Origin: a virus
Virus record (IMG/VR): IMGVR_UViG_3300028908_000006
Span: 26,339 to 90,338 of that record
DNA: 64,000 bases
Reading direction: 5' to 3' (one strand)
Shown: positions 8,138 through 15,913 of the stretch, in pieces
Numbering within the stretch: position 1 is the first letter of the stretch
Layout: the number at the start of each line of letters is the position of its first letter
Made by a program: the position numbers and the translations under genes
The notes under the pieces: generated by a model
Database searches by the model: none
What the model was told of the DNA's origin: nothing
What the model saw: the letters and a program-made list of their open reading frames with translations, nothing else

Positions 8138-8572
8138 TTAGTGTTTTGTTTCCTTGGTCTCAAGAATCTCCATTCCAGTTATGGCTTCTATGATCTTTCC
8201 TTCTATCCTTTCAAGAACTTCCATATTTCCTTCTATCTCTTTTGCCAGCCTATCAAGATCACCCATATCCCGTGGAAACCAGAACTGGCCTCCTATCTCT
8301 TTGGCTATTTCTGAAAAAATCCCACCTTCACCACTCATGGCTAGTGCTATCGCACCTATTTCAGCTATATACCTGTCATCCATCTCTTCCACAATATCAA
8401 TAGCTTCCGAATATTGGCGATTATATACAGCCACAACTATCTCTGCTAACATTCTCGTTGATTCCGGAAATTTTTTAATGATTTCTCCATATTCCATGTT
8501 TCTATTCCTCCGTTGAAACCACTCATGAATATCTTCTCTTGAAGAGTCTTCTAAAATTTCATAATCACCCAC
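8138..8572 (-). CDS. Hypothetical helical protein, paralogue of the 6508-6906 gene
   Basis: 144-residue helical protein with an acidic N-terminus. The shared segment FWFPRDMGDLDRL near residues 95-107 marks it as a relative of the product at 6508. It uses GTG at 8572 with AAAGGAGGTAATGTT upstream and ends 13 nt before the clamp start. The two paralogues bracket the clamp gene. Function unknown. Confidence 0.6.
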   Translation of the reverse strand: MGDYEILEDSSREDIHEWFQRRNRNMEYGEIIKKFPESTRMLAEIVVAVYNRQYSEAIDIVEEMDDRYIAEIGAIALAMSGEGGIFSEIAKEIGGQFWFPRDMGDLDRLAKEIEGNMEVLERIEGKIIEAITGMEILETKETKH

Positions 8573-8590
8573 AACATTACCTCCTTTCTT

Positions 8591-9007
8591 TTAAAGCTTG
8601 ATTTGGGCAATACTGTCTATTCCACCATATACTTGTTCTGCGTGTGTCTTTGCAGTTTCTATTGCTTCTTCAGGAGTATCGCTCCCAAAGATATAACGCC
8701 CACGCGATCTTCCTTCTTTAAGAACTTCATATGCCCATGTTTCATTATCTACTCGCCATAAAACTATAATTTCGCCGCCATTTGTGGTGATTATATACAG
8801 CTTTAATTTTCTATAATACAGACCATCTTTTATGAGGTTCTCGACTTCTTTTTTAAGACCTTCCTTAGCAGTCTTTTCCTTATGTGAATATTCATAAATC
8901 TCGTCAAATTCTGGATGATCTATCGAGGCCATATATAACTCGCCATACTTTGGATCATATTGTTTCTTAATGACTCCTTTAATAACTGTAAACCTCTTTT
9001 CCTTCAT
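8591..9007 (-). CDS. Hypothetical protein, 138 aa
   Basis: Beta-rich soluble protein (KLYIITTNGGEIIVLWRV) with a helical C-terminus (PEEAIETAKTHAEQVYGG). No family recognised. AAAGGAGGAGAA precedes the ATG. It belongs to the leftward early operon. Confidence 0.55.
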   Translation of the reverse strand: MKEKRFTVIKGVIKKQYDPKYGELYMASIDHPEFDEIYEYSHKEKTAKEGLKKEVENLIKDGLYYRKLKLYIITTNGGEIIVLWRVDNETWAYEVLKEGRSRGRYIFGSDTPEEAIETAKTHAEQVYGGIDSIAQIKL

Positions 9008-9072
9008 TTCTCCTCCTTTTTACATTTCACATAAATGTTTTTCTTATCAAGCAGTATTATTGAGAATGATTA

Positions 9073-9315
9073 TCATTTGTCATTATGGTCTTCTGGGTCC
9101 CACAATGGGACCAATTTCCCGTTTCGTATGAAATAATATTTCCCATCCTTAACAATCACTATTCTTGTTCCGTGGTATCTCATTAGTCTTGATACTTTTT
9201 TTATATCAACTTCTATTCCAGATACTAGTGCAGTTCTTGCTCTATGCATTATATAGCAGTAACTTGCTATCAAGAATAATATTGATAATACAATAACTAC
9301 TATACTAGTTTTCAT
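9073..9315 (-). CDS. Small membrane-anchored protein, 80 aa
   Basis: Residues 4-22 (SIVVIVLSILFLIASYCYI) form a single transmembrane segment or uncleaved signal anchor, followed by a basic stretch and a small soluble tail. Its start overlaps the preceding zinc-knuckle gene by 11 bp. No family recognised; a host-membrane takeover role is possible but not shown. Confidence 0.55.
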   Translation of the reverse strand: MKTSIVVIVLSILFLIASYCYIMHRARTALVSGIEVDIKKVSRLMRYHGTRIVIVKDGKYYFIRNGKLVPLWDPEDHNDK

Positions 9316-9586
9316 CTTTATCCTCCAATAACTTCATCAATTCAGCCATATTTCTAGCTTTTTCGTATTTCTCAATATTTTTTCTATCTATTCTAGCAAT
9401 AATTTTGAAATCTCTCCTTTTCATGTATGTGGGCTTGAAGAGATATATAAGGAATCCTTTATGTTCGCACCACCAACAACCTCTTCCTCTGCATATACAG
9501 CATTCTACTATGAACGCTCTATTGGATCTTGTGAGCTTCTCAAGTCTTTCAATATCTCTTAGTATTTTTTGATCTGGATGTGGCAC
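9305..9586 (-). CDS. Small zinc-knuckle protein, 93 aa
   Basis: CCICRGRGCWWCEHKG (about 29-44) resembles half of a DnaJ-type CxxCxGxG zinc centre with a further CxxC, flanked by helices. It has a GTG start at 9586, with AAGGAGGG about 9 nt upstream. No further similarity to DnaJ. Probably a metal-stabilised interaction module. Confidence 0.55.
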   Translation of the reverse strand: MPHPDQKILRDIERLEKLTRSNRAFIVECCICRGRGCWWCEHKGFLIYLFKPTYMKRRDFKIIARIDRKNIEKYEKARNMAELMKLLEDKDEN

Positions 9587-9606
9587 GTAACAATCCCTCC
9601 TTTTTC

Positions 9607-10272
9607 TTAAGTTTTCTCAAAAACATCAATAAAGACTATACATCCGTCTTTTCGCTTTACGTATTTTACTATGAACCACGGGCAGTCCATAATTATCATA
9701 TATTTATTTCTTTTGTTTATCACTTTATTACCCATATTTATCTGCTGTATCACGCATCTTGGAGAGAATTCCGCTAGAATTCTCTCTTTCCACTTTTCTA
9801 TGAACCTCTGTGTAAAGTAATATCTATCGTTGTATTTGAAACCAAGTATAGTCTTTTTATTTATCTGAATCTTTCCGGCGCTATCACTCGTTTTTCTATA
9901 GATGTCTTCCCAAGATTTCTCTCCTTCATCTATGTCTGTCTTGGCTATGTCACATAACTTCTCAAGAAATCCAGTATGTTGCCCTATCGCTATATCTGAA
10001 ATATAAAAACCAGCATATTTTGGGCGTTTAAATCCGTATTTAACTAGGAATTTATGCCATGCGTTATATATGAACCCAGGTAATGCCTTATCACCATATT
10101 TTAAACCTTCACTGGCGGCCTCAAGGGCAATGCAATAGCCCTCGTGCCGCCAGTCCTGGATTAACCCTCTCTCTCGCAGGCGTGGCCAGACGTGGAAGAA
10201 TCGTTGTTTCCAGATTCTGAAAACCACGCCTGCGAGGCCATTTACAGGCTCGGAGAGGGCGTAGTGCTTCAT
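9607..10272 (-). CDS. Hypothetical protein, possibly sigma-factor-like N-terminus, 221 aa
   Basis: The first about 85 residues (RLRERGLIQDWRHEGY, EAASEGLKYG, FIYNAWHKFLVKYG) have the spacing and acidic/aromatic character of a sigma region 2 helix bundle, resembling the product at 49942. The C-terminal half is beta-rich with basic patches. The match is weak and function remains unassigned. GGGGAGAG precedes the ATG, and the gene directly abuts the upstream stop. Confidence 0.5.
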   Translation of the reverse strand: MKHYALSEPVNGLAGVVFRIWKQRFFHVWPRLRERGLIQDWRHEGYCIALEAASEGLKYGDKALPGFIYNAWHKFLVKYGFKRPKYAGFYISDIAIGQHTGFLEKLCDIAKTDIDEGEKSWEDIYRKTSDSAGKIQINKKTILGFKYNDRYYFTQRFIEKWKERILAEFSPRCVIQQINMGNKVINKRNKYMIIMDCPWFIVKYVKRKDGCIVFIDVFEKT

Positions 10273-11034
10273 CTATTTACTCTCCCCTTCTTTCCTCATG
10301 GAGAGAACCGGATATATAAAGATTCTATCTTCAATCCCGGCTACTGGTGGTCCATCTGGAGGCCGGGATACGAACGCACCTTCATATCTGTTCACAAAGA
10401 TGCGCATATATGTATAATCAGGGTTGAACTGGAGCATCCTGACCCGGAAGCGCTTGATTGGTTCTCCACTTTTTCGTGGAAACTCGTACATGAATCCGTA
10501 AGAAGAGAGGAGTTGTTTCTTCAGCCAGTTTTCTTCATGATAAACCTGAAGCTTTTGGTTGATGGCCCTAGCAAGCTCCAGGGCCAGCTGATCACGGGTG
10601 CGAGCGATGGATAGAGTGATTACCTCCATACCGTTTGAATCTAGTATCTGTTCTCCAAGAGGGCTGGAGAACTTAAGGATGCCTGCTTCTTTTATTTCAT
10701 CCAAGTGGTCGCAAATCCACCATATCACATATTCTGCAATTGTGAGTGGCATATCATTTATTGGGAGGCCGCCATCATACCACCTACGCAGGTGGTTAAT
10801 ATCTTCGATCTTTAGTTTATCAGGTACTCCACCACGGCAAAGCTCATCTATATCCGCTTTATCTAGCGGTATTTCAAACTTCCATGTATCATCTTCCTGG
10901 ATATCAAAATATTCTGAGATATAAGAGTGAGAGTCTGGGTTTTCTCCTTCGATAATGGCTATCTCACGCTCTTCAGCAAGGAGAGCATATACATGACCGC
11001 CCTTGTCTACGGAGAAACTAAAGAATTGACACAT
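10273..11034 (-). CDS. Phage protein of the MCxFFS/DSHS type, unknown function, 253 aa
   Basis: The N-terminal MCQFFSFSV, the following DSHSYISEYF (about 34-43) and a KLKIEDINHLRRW segment (about 74-86) match a widespread phage and plasmid protein type I recall, whose members begin MCKFFS and carry a DSHS motif and then an NLxxL-like segment. Function is not known to me. The C-terminal 100 residues appear specific to this phage. AAAAGGAGGTAAAGGTT precedes the ATG. Confidence 0.6.
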   Translation of the reverse strand: MCQFFSFSVDKGGHVYALLAEEREIAIIEGENPDSHSYISEYFDIQEDDTWKFEIPLDKADIDELCRGGVPDKLKIEDINHLRRWYDGGLPINDMPLTIAEYVIWWICDHLDEIKEAGILKFSSPLGEQILDSNGMEVITLSIARTRDQLALELARAINQKLQVYHEENWLKKQLLSSYGFMYEFPRKSGEPIKRFRVRMLQFNPDYTYMRIFVNRYEGAFVSRPPDGPPVAGIEDRIFIYPVLSMRKEGESK

Positions 11035-11057
11035 AACCTTTACCTCCTTTTTTAGTT

Positions 11058-11486
11058 TTAATAAATTTCTACAGCTTCCAATGGAAGCCTATGTCCTTCC
11101 GCATTGTATGCGGAAGTTATACAACCGCCACATATAATTACTATCCCACAACACCCAGCGAAGTCCAAATATCCAAGATCTTGTTTGCTTGGCAAAATAT
11201 GAGGGCATGGGTGCTTATGGACGATTATGAAATGAGTTGATGGGAAATCGTTGAAATGTATGGCAGTATCGTCTGAGCTTGTAATTTGTTCTGGAACTGC
11301 TATCTCGTCTCCTATGAATGTTTTGGTATTTGTGTCTATATGACCAAGAATGAAGAAGACCCACTCGTTATCTTTTCCATATTCATTTTCCATTGCATCT
11401 GCTATCTCCAGCATTCTAGCTGGAAGTTTATATTTCTTTATCCCTTTTTTATCTTCAAGGATTTTTTTGAGATCAAGGCTGGTCAC
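11058..11486 (-). CDS. JAMM/MPN-type metalloprotease-like protein, about 142 aa
   Basis: The full JAMM signature is visible: E41 upstream, then HKHP...S..D with H90, H92, S100 and D103, spaced exactly HxHx7SxxD. Members are zinc isopeptidases or peptidases (Rpn11, RadC, prokaryotic JAB proteins); the bacterial phage substrates are mostly unknown. I choose GTG at 11486 (GGCGGTGA upstream, 14-bp overlap with the preceding gene). A start at 11564 would overlap that gene by 92 bp. A CCxxxxxxCGGC cluster near the C-terminus may bind an extra metal. Confidence 0.65.
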   Translation of the reverse strand: MTSLDLKKILEDKKGIKKYKLPARMLEIADAMENEYGKDNEWVFFILGHIDTNTKTFIGDEIAVPEQITSSDDTAIHFNDFPSTHFIIVHKHPCPHILPSKQDLGYLDFAGCCGIVIICGGCITSAYNAEGHRLPLEAVEIY

Positions 11487-11790
11487 TATCACCGCCAACG
11501 ATTTCAAAATTTTCCATATCGTAGTAGTCCCACAGGGCGTTATCTGGATTGTCAGGCTCTCCATCCCAACAGGCTTTGAAGTCTCCTATCAACTCTGCAT
11601 TATTTGGGACGCCCAAGTATTCAGCAAAGTCTTTTTTTGCTATCACCATTGCCTTACATTTGTAGCAATGTTCATATCTTGTTATACAATTGTGTGGTTC
11701 CCAATCAGATAGTCTGTACACTTTACTACCATCAAGTAAATCATAGCTATTTTTTACTTTTTCCCTCTCTATGGTTTCAGTTTTCTGCAT
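11473..11790 (-). CDS. Hypothetical protein, 105 aa
   Basis: Acidic protein with one CYKC pair (HCYKCKAM, about 41-48) that could be half a zinc site. No family recognised. AAAGGAGGTGTAGAT precedes the ATG. It overlaps the JAMM gene start and may be translationally coupled to it. Confidence 0.55.
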   Translation of the reverse strand: MQKTETIEREKVKNSYDLLDGSKVYRLSDWEPHNCITRYEHCYKCKAMVIAKKDFAEYLGVPNNAELIGDFKACWDGEPDNPDNALWDYYDMENFEIVGGDSDQP

Positions 11791-11792
11791 AT

Positions 11793-12254
11793 CTACACCT
11801 CCTTTTTATACGCTTCAATCATTTTTTCTAGAACTTTAATACTATTCTCAGCATCTTCGTTACTACTTTTAATAGTATCTACCAATGCTTCCATAAATTC
11901 AGGAAGCATTTTGGCTGCTTCTCTATATATCTTTGGCGTGCCAGTATATAACCTGCAGTTGTAATCGTTCATATAATACCAAACATCATTTGGTGGTCTA
12001 TCTCCTGTAATTATATAATCATATACATCAACTACCCACGCGAATACTGGTCCGTATGACCACCTTGGATTATGCCCCAAAACATCTCTATACCACATTA
12101 GTCTTTTGTATCTAAACGAGTTGTATGGGATATGTTTACCAATAATGTCGGCTATCTCATCCATCAGTTCTCCGATTCTCCGGAGAGACGAATTATAGCG
12201 CTCTCCAAGAGCGCGGATATTTTCTAGAATGGTTTTTTGGTGTTTGTTTTTCAT
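11793..12254 (-). CDS. Hypothetical protein, 153 aa
   Basis: Helical protein with a central Trp/Tyr-rich part (GHNPRWSYGPVFAWVVDVYDY). No family recognised. AAAGGAGGTAGAGGCT precedes the ATG. It lies 14 nt after the preceding gene in the leftward cluster. Confidence 0.55.
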   Translation of the reverse strand: MKNKHQKTILENIRALGERYNSSLRRIGELMDEIADIIGKHIPYNSFRYKRLMWYRDVLGHNPRWSYGPVFAWVVDVYDYIITGDRPPNDVWYYMNDYNCRLYTGTPKIYREAAKMLPEFMEALVDTIKSSNEDAENSIKVLEKMIEAYKKEV

Positions 12255-12268
12255 AGCCTCTACCTCCT

Positions 12269-12910
12269 TTAACTGTAGAAACTACATTGTTTTTCGCCTG
12301 TTATGCGCCACTTATTGTATAGCTCATGTAAGTATTCAATCACACCTTCTGTAAAATGCTCCATTATTTTGTTAACTGCCTTGGCGTAGATCAAGTTTAG
12401 TTTATCAATTATTTGTTGTATAATCTCATCATCGTCTGGCGGAGGTACTGGAGGTGGAGGCCCTATCGTGCTTGATATAGATGGGGTGATGATCTCTACT
12501 ACAACTGGATATTTTTCTTTATATTCTCTTAACTTTTCCAAGTATTTTCTTCTATCTGAAGACATATCATAATGCTTTCCATGATAGTAATATTCTGAAT
12601 AATACCAGCCAGATTTATGAACTTTACCGTTCTCGTCCATTGCTACTATATATTTCAGTCTACCACTAGCAAATAAGATATTGTTTCTACCATTTTTATT
12701 GAGTTTATTTAAGCATTCGTAAAGAATTTCGTCTATTTCTTCGAGAACTTCTTCATCAATGAACTCTTCATCTACTGTTTTGGCAATCCAGTTTACTGTG
12801 TCTGATATTAAGCATAATTCCAATTCATCGAAATCTTCATCAATGTTGTTTATAGTCCTGCTGAGCGATTCTACCGCACTTATAACCATTTTTTCTTTAT
12901 TGTTGTCCAT
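12269..12910 (-). CDS. Hypothetical acidic protein, 213 aa
   Basis: Start set at ATG 12910 (MDNNKEK), where AAGGAGG lies 8 nt upstream; ATGs at 12928 and 12916 are too close to or upstream of that site. The N-terminal half is acidic and helical, a PPPPVPPPDDDE linker lies near residue 150, and the C-terminus is helical. No family recognised. The proline linker suggests two separate domains. Confidence 0.55.
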   Translation of the reverse strand: MDNNKEKMVISAVESLSRTINNIDEDFDELELCLISDTVNWIAKTVDEEFIDEEVLEEIDEILYECLNKLNKNGRNNILFASGRLKYIVAMDENGKVHKSGWYYSEYYYHGKHYDMSSDRRKYLEKLREYKEKYPVVVEIITPSISSTIGPPPPVPPPDDDEIIQQIIDKLNLIYAKAVNKIMEHFTEGVIEYLHELYNKWRITGEKQCSFYS

Positions 12911-12931
12911 CACCATGCCTCCTTTCATATT

Positions 12932-13417
12932 CTAATAACCCAAATCTTCAATGTATTCTTCAAGTCTTTGCCTATCTTCTTGTCTCCAGCTATTCAAGAT
13001 TTCTCCGACAATCTTATCAAGGCTATACGCTTCTCTATATGCGCCGCCTACCTTGCATATTAGTTTTGTACATTTAAGAAGATCATGCACAAATTCTTGA
13101 CTATAGCTTGATAACCCACCTATCCCAAAATTATAATCCAGCCAGAATAAGAACTTATCCGGATCTTTTGGCGGTGTATCTTTTATAAGCCATTCAGGAT
13201 AGATCCTTATGGTTCTTGTATCATTATATATTTCTATAACATATCCTCTATCCTTGGCTATTTCTACGGCTTCATCTCTATTTTCAAATATAGCTTCATA
13301 TTTATCGGCTTCCTGTTTTATTGTTTGATATTCCGGAATATCTGCCTGCTCCATATAGGTGATTACTTTTTCTATGAGTTCGTTTATAAGCTTTTCTAAA
13401 GCTTTCTTGTTTTCCAT
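12932..13417 (-). CDS. Hypothetical protein, 161 aa
   Basis: The ATG at 13417 is chosen because AAGGAGG lies 8 nt upstream; the longer frame to 13594 overlaps the preceding gene. The N-terminal half is helical and charged, and the C-terminal half has a WLDYNFGIGG loop and a final basic helix. No family recognised. Confidence 0.55.
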   Translation of the reverse strand: MENKKALEKLINELIEKVITYMEQADIPEYQTIKQEADKYEAIFENRDEAVEIAKDRGYVIEIYNDTRTIRIYPEWLIKDTPPKDPDKFLFWLDYNFGIGGLSSYSQEFVHDLLKCTKLICKVGGAYREAYSLDKIVGEILNSWRQEDRQRLEEYIEDLGY

Positions 13418-13470
13418 AATCTCTTCCTCCTTAGAATAAATAGATTTCAATCTCTGTGATATTAAGTAAC

Positions 13471-13530
13471 CTATGACCGAACCAAGGAAGAGCCTTCTTT
13501 CTTCATCATTGGTATCATTGAAAGGTTCAT
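13471..13530 (-). CDS. Possible 19-aa peptide
   Basis: A 19-codon frame starts right after the stop of the preceding gene (TAAATG), with AGGAGG 6 nt upstream. It fills part of an otherwise empty 113-nt gap. The length is too short for confidence, and the ribosome-binding site is the only strong evidence. Confidence 0.3.
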   Translation of the reverse strand: MNLSMIPMMKKEGSSLVRS

Positions 13531-13785
13531 TTAAGCCCTCCTTATTCTCAGGAGTGCGTCCATATAAGATCGGCGTATTTCCTCCCACTCGCATATTTTC
13601 TCAATATCTTCATCTCGCATATTGACAAACGCATAGTGATCTTCTTTTATGAAAGTTTCTATCACTTCTTTTGCTAAGTCCATAGCGTATATGGCTGTAT
13701 CTATAACTTGCTCAGCGGCAAGCCTTCTATCAGCGCCTTTTGTGCGTATAGCAATATCTGCAAGGCTTTTAAGGACCTCTTTCAT
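13531..13785 (-). CDS. Hypothetical helical protein, 84 aa
   Basis: All-helical, Ala/Arg/Glu-rich protein of no recognised family. The ATG at 13785 overlaps the stop of the 33-aa frame upstream (ATGA), and GGAAAGGAG provides a ribosome-binding site. Confidence 0.55.
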   Translation of the reverse strand: MKEVLKSLADIAIRTKGADRRLAAEQVIDTAIYAMDLAKEVIETFIKEDHYAFVNMRDEDIEKICEWEEIRRSYMDALLRIRRA

Positions 13786-13883
13786 TGTCCACTCTCCTTT
13801 CCCTGATTTTCTTGCAGTCCCCGAGAATATCCCAGAGACTCCAGGAAAACCAGAGATTTTTCTATAGCTGTATCTGGCCGCAT
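13782..13883 (-). CDS. Small hypothetical protein, 33 aa
   Basis: A 33-codon frame (MRPDTAIEKSLVFLESLG...) whose TGA overlaps the next start in an ATGA junction, as is usual for true genes in this cluster. The ribosome-binding site is weak (GAG). It lies 11 nt after the 50-aa zinc-ribbon gene. Function unknown. Confidence 0.4.
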   Translation of the reverse strand: MRPDTAIEKSLVFLESLGYSRGLQENQGKESGQ

Positions 13884-13894
13884 ATAGGGCTCGT

Positions 13895-14047
13895 TCATTT
13901 ATTTTTCCTTATTTCAGCTAAACATTTTTCGCATATTCCATGGCTTATTCCAAGAACACCGTGTCCGGGCTTTATGCCCAGGAATATTCCACACTTTATG
14001 CAAAAACGGAATATAACCTTATCTCGCAACAAGTCTCTTATTGGCAT
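13895..14047 (-). CDS. Small zinc-ribbon protein, 50 aa
   Basis: CIKCG and CEKC pairs enclose GHGVLGISHGI, giving a CxxC-x20-CxxC zinc ribbon similar to the SHGICxxC ending found in many small bacterial proteins. GGAG lies 9 nt before the ATG, and the gene begins 3 nt after the preceding stop. Probably a genuine small phage gene; partner unknown. Confidence 0.55.
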   Translation of the reverse strand: MPIRDLLRDKVIFRFCIKCGIFLGIKPGHGVLGISHGICEKCLAEIRKNK

Positions 14048-14050
14048 ATT

Positions 14051-14185
14051 CTAGTCTCCACTATCGTCAAATAAATCTATATTATTTTCTACGATATATG
14101 AGATTATTGCTCTTTCTATAGTCTCAATTATGAAACGTTTCTTATTAGCTATGAATTTTACAATACAGATCAATATATCAAACAT
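14051..14185 (-). CDS. Small hypothetical protein, 44 aa
   Basis: Starts in a TAATG overlap with the preceding gene and ends 3 nt before the zinc-ribbon gene. The sequence is hydrophobic then acidic (MFDILICIVKFIANKKRF... ends in DLFDDSGD). Tight packing supports expression; function unknown. Confidence 0.45.
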   Translation of the reverse strand: MFDILICIVKFIANKKRFIIETIERAIISYIVENNIDLFDDSGD

Positions 14186-14568
14186 TATCTCAGGTCCCCT
14201 CTAATAATATCTTGAATTCTATAGAAGAAACTCTTCTTATACTCGCAGGCATTGTTATATTGCTCGATAATCAGAGTCCTAATTGCCTTTATGGTTTCGA
14301 TATCGGCTAGGATAGAAATAGTATCGGTGGGCAGGTTATTGGCTGGAACATATTTACTTTTCTTGGGACTATAGCGTCTGAATATAATCTTCTTTCTATT
14401 GGGATCATATTTAATTTCTATATCGTTGAACGCGCTTGATATTTCTTGAGACAATATGTCGCTATCAAGGACTATTGTCTGGTTTATGCCAATATTATCA
14501 CGGATATCTTGTGCTAAGGCCGCATAGGCGGCCTTAATATCGCTAAAAGACAAGATCGTGTTTTTCAT
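14185..14568 (-). CDS. Hypothetical protein, 127 aa
   Basis: Start placed at ATG 14568, with AGGAGG 8 nt upstream; a longer frame to 14601 would begin inside a terminator. It is a helical protein with a basic central hairpin (KKIIFRRYSPKKSKY). No family recognised. First gene after two tandem terminators, so a promoter or readthrough must feed it. Confidence 0.55.
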   Translation of the reverse strand: MKNTILSFSDIKAAYAALAQDIRDNIGINQTIVLDSDILSQEISSAFNDIEIKYDPNRKKIIFRRYSPKKSKYVPANNLPTDTISILADIETIKAIRTLIIEQYNNACEYKKSFFYRIQDIIRGDLR

Positions 14569-14602
14569 AGGTTTTTCCTCCTTTTTTTGTTTTTTGACCA
14601 AA

Positions 14603-14642
14603 GAAAAACCCCTACAGGCCCGATTATGAGCCTATAGGGGTT
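14603..14642 (-). terminator. Intrinsic terminator, leftward
   Basis: A 13-bp stem (14607-14619 with 14630-14642) is fully paired on the leftward RNA through one G-U wobble, but has a C/A mismatch on the other strand, so it acts leftward. GTTTTTCTTT follows. It is the second of two tandem terminators after the 14690-15010 gene. Confidence 0.7.
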
Positions 14643-14649
14643 ATAAGAC

Positions 14650-14682
14650 AAAAAAAGGGAGACTCCTTAGTAGGAGTCTCCC
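14650..14682 (-). terminator. Intrinsic terminator, leftward
   Basis: A perfect 10-bp stem GGGAGACTCC/GGAGTCTCCC (14657-14666 with 14673-14682) and a 6-nt loop are followed on the leftward strand by TTTTTTTG. It ends the 14690-15010 transcript. Confidence 0.85.
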
Positions 14683-14689
14683 CTAGGCG

Positions 14690-15010
14690 TTACTTAGAAG
14701 TAAGGTCGGCGAGAAGGAAACCGTGCCTTCTTGGTTTAGGCTCGCGTACAAAAGCTTTCGGTAGTGTTACGTTACCAGAGAAGAAATCGTCGCGTTGGTA
14801 ACCGTACTCAGCAAGCTTGCCGAGTACAACGTCGCGGACATAAAAACCGAGACTAGCCAGTTCTTTTTTCATAAACTGGCGGATCATCTTTTTACCGGCG
14901 AAACTGAGCCTTAAAAACTTCTCAAACTCAACGACGGCGAGATTGCCGTCTACCTTAAACCAGAACTTGGTTCCATCTTTACTTTGTTCCTGTTTCTTTT
15001 GTTCTGCCAT
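14690..15010 (-). CDS. Hypothetical protein, 106 aa, monocistronic
   Basis: Soluble alpha/beta protein with basic C-terminus (REPKPRRHGFLLADLTSK). No family recognised. It is insulated by its own upstream region and two strong terminators downstream, unlike the rest of the cluster, which suggests independent and probably strong early expression. AAAGGAGGTAAGAAG precedes the ATG. Confidence 0.6.
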   Translation of the reverse strand: MAEQKKQEQSKDGTKFWFKVDGNLAVVEFEKFLRLSFAGKKMIRQFMKKELASLGFYVRDVVLGKLAEYGYQRDDFFSGNVTLPKAFVREPKPRRHGFLLADLTSK

Positions 15011-15329
15011 CTTCTTACCTCCTTTATCTTTTTTCTCTTCCTAAGTAACTTGATTTAAGCGTCAAAAATTTGACACCTTGAAAATTTTTCTTCGATGCAA
15101 GGGTAACTTACAAAAACAAGAACAAAAAACGCAATGCGCAAGAACCAAAACAAACTTTAGTCAATTATACAAGCAAAGCAATTAAATCTCTCACGCAGAC
15201 TGTAAAATTAAACTTTTTTCTTGAAATTTCTTGCCAAACGAAAAAGTTTCGCTTAGTGATTTAGACTAAGTCTCAGTAGTGAATGCAACGTAAAGAATAA
15301 GAATGAAGGAAAAGTGCTACTGGTAGGCA
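15011..15329. promoter_or_regulatory. Upstream region of the 14690-15010 gene
   Basis: No gene seen. The + strand is strongly A/C-rich. A perfect TATAAT reads leftward at 15164-15169, about 155 nt before the start codon, without a good -35 box. An inverted repeat GTCAAA-AA-TTTGAC lies at 15061-15074 and could be an operator. AGTCTCAGTAG at 15269-15279 recurs at 16069-16079. Confidence 0.4.
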
Positions 15330-15357
15330 AAAAAAAGAAAAGGGCCTAAGCGGCCCC
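15330..15357 (-). terminator. Intrinsic terminator, leftward
   Basis: A GC stem GGGCC/GGCCC (15342-15346 with 15352-15356) is followed on the leftward strand by TTTTCTTTTTTTT. It lies 37 nt after the stop of the 15395-15844 gene. Confidence 0.75.
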
Positions 15358-15394
15358 AAAGGAAAAAGAAGAAAAGAGAACCTAGTTAGCCAGC

Positions 15395-15844
15395 CTAGAC
15401 CTTACAGCCCAGACTGGCTAATTTCTTTTCTACTAGCGAGACCTTCTTGGTCTCGCCCTTCTTCTTATACTCACGCAGGAGATCTCTAAGATAGATCTCT
15501 TGCGCAAGCGTGCTCATGTGGGAAAGGCTTTTATCTATGTAGGCCTTGCCGGTGCCGGCTTGGGAAAGAATAACTCCAAGCTGCTCAAAAACTTGTCGGC
15601 ACGCTTGTTTCTCTTTCCATGCTGACAAGTCGCGGTAGCTATCCTCCAAGAATGTTTGATATATCTCTAAAGACTTCTTGACAAAAAAAGGCAAACGCTT
15701 TCGGTGCCGCTTGCCTCTTGCGTGTTCCGCAAGGCTTTCTTCAAGGCTTTGCGGAAGATTAAAACCGTTGTCAATCAGGGTGACGTCCTTTTCGATGTTG
15801 TCGTCTTGGTTCCAAGGATACAAGCTTCTTTCAAACTCTCTCAT
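15395..15844 (-). CDS. Hypothetical protein, 149 aa, first leftward gene
   Basis: Helical, very basic protein (ARGKRHRKRLPFFVKKSLE) of unknown function, possibly DNA-binding. The ATG at 15844 is chosen (GGGAGG 8 nt upstream) over 15913, which lies inside the promoter. It has its own consensus-like promoter and terminator and faces the putative control region, so it is probably an early gene. Confidence 0.6.
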   Translation of the reverse strand: MREFERSLYPWNQDDNIEKDVTLIDNGFNLPQSLEESLAEHARGKRHRKRLPFFVKKSLEIYQTFLEDSYRDLSAWKEKQACRQVFEQLGVILSQAGTGKAYIDKSLSHMSTLAQEIYLRDLLREYKKKGETKKVSLVEKKLASLGCKV

Positions 15845-15884
15845 AGTCTCTTCCTCCCTATTTTTGGTTTTATCCTTTATTTCC

Positions 15885-15913
15885 TTTCTATCTCTCCTCA
15901 TCGTCTTTGTCAA
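15885..15913 (-). promoter_or_regulatory. Leftward promoter
   Basis: TTGACA (15908-15913) and TAGAAA (15885-15890), separated by exactly 17 nt on the leftward strand, place the transcription start about 34 nt before the ATG at 15844. It is a good match to a sigma-70-type promoter. Confidence 0.65.

Noticed and set aside
9061-9079. AATGATTATCATT palindrome resembling a Fur box
   Set aside because: It overlaps the 3' end of a leftward gene with no promoter nearby to control, so it is probably coincidental.
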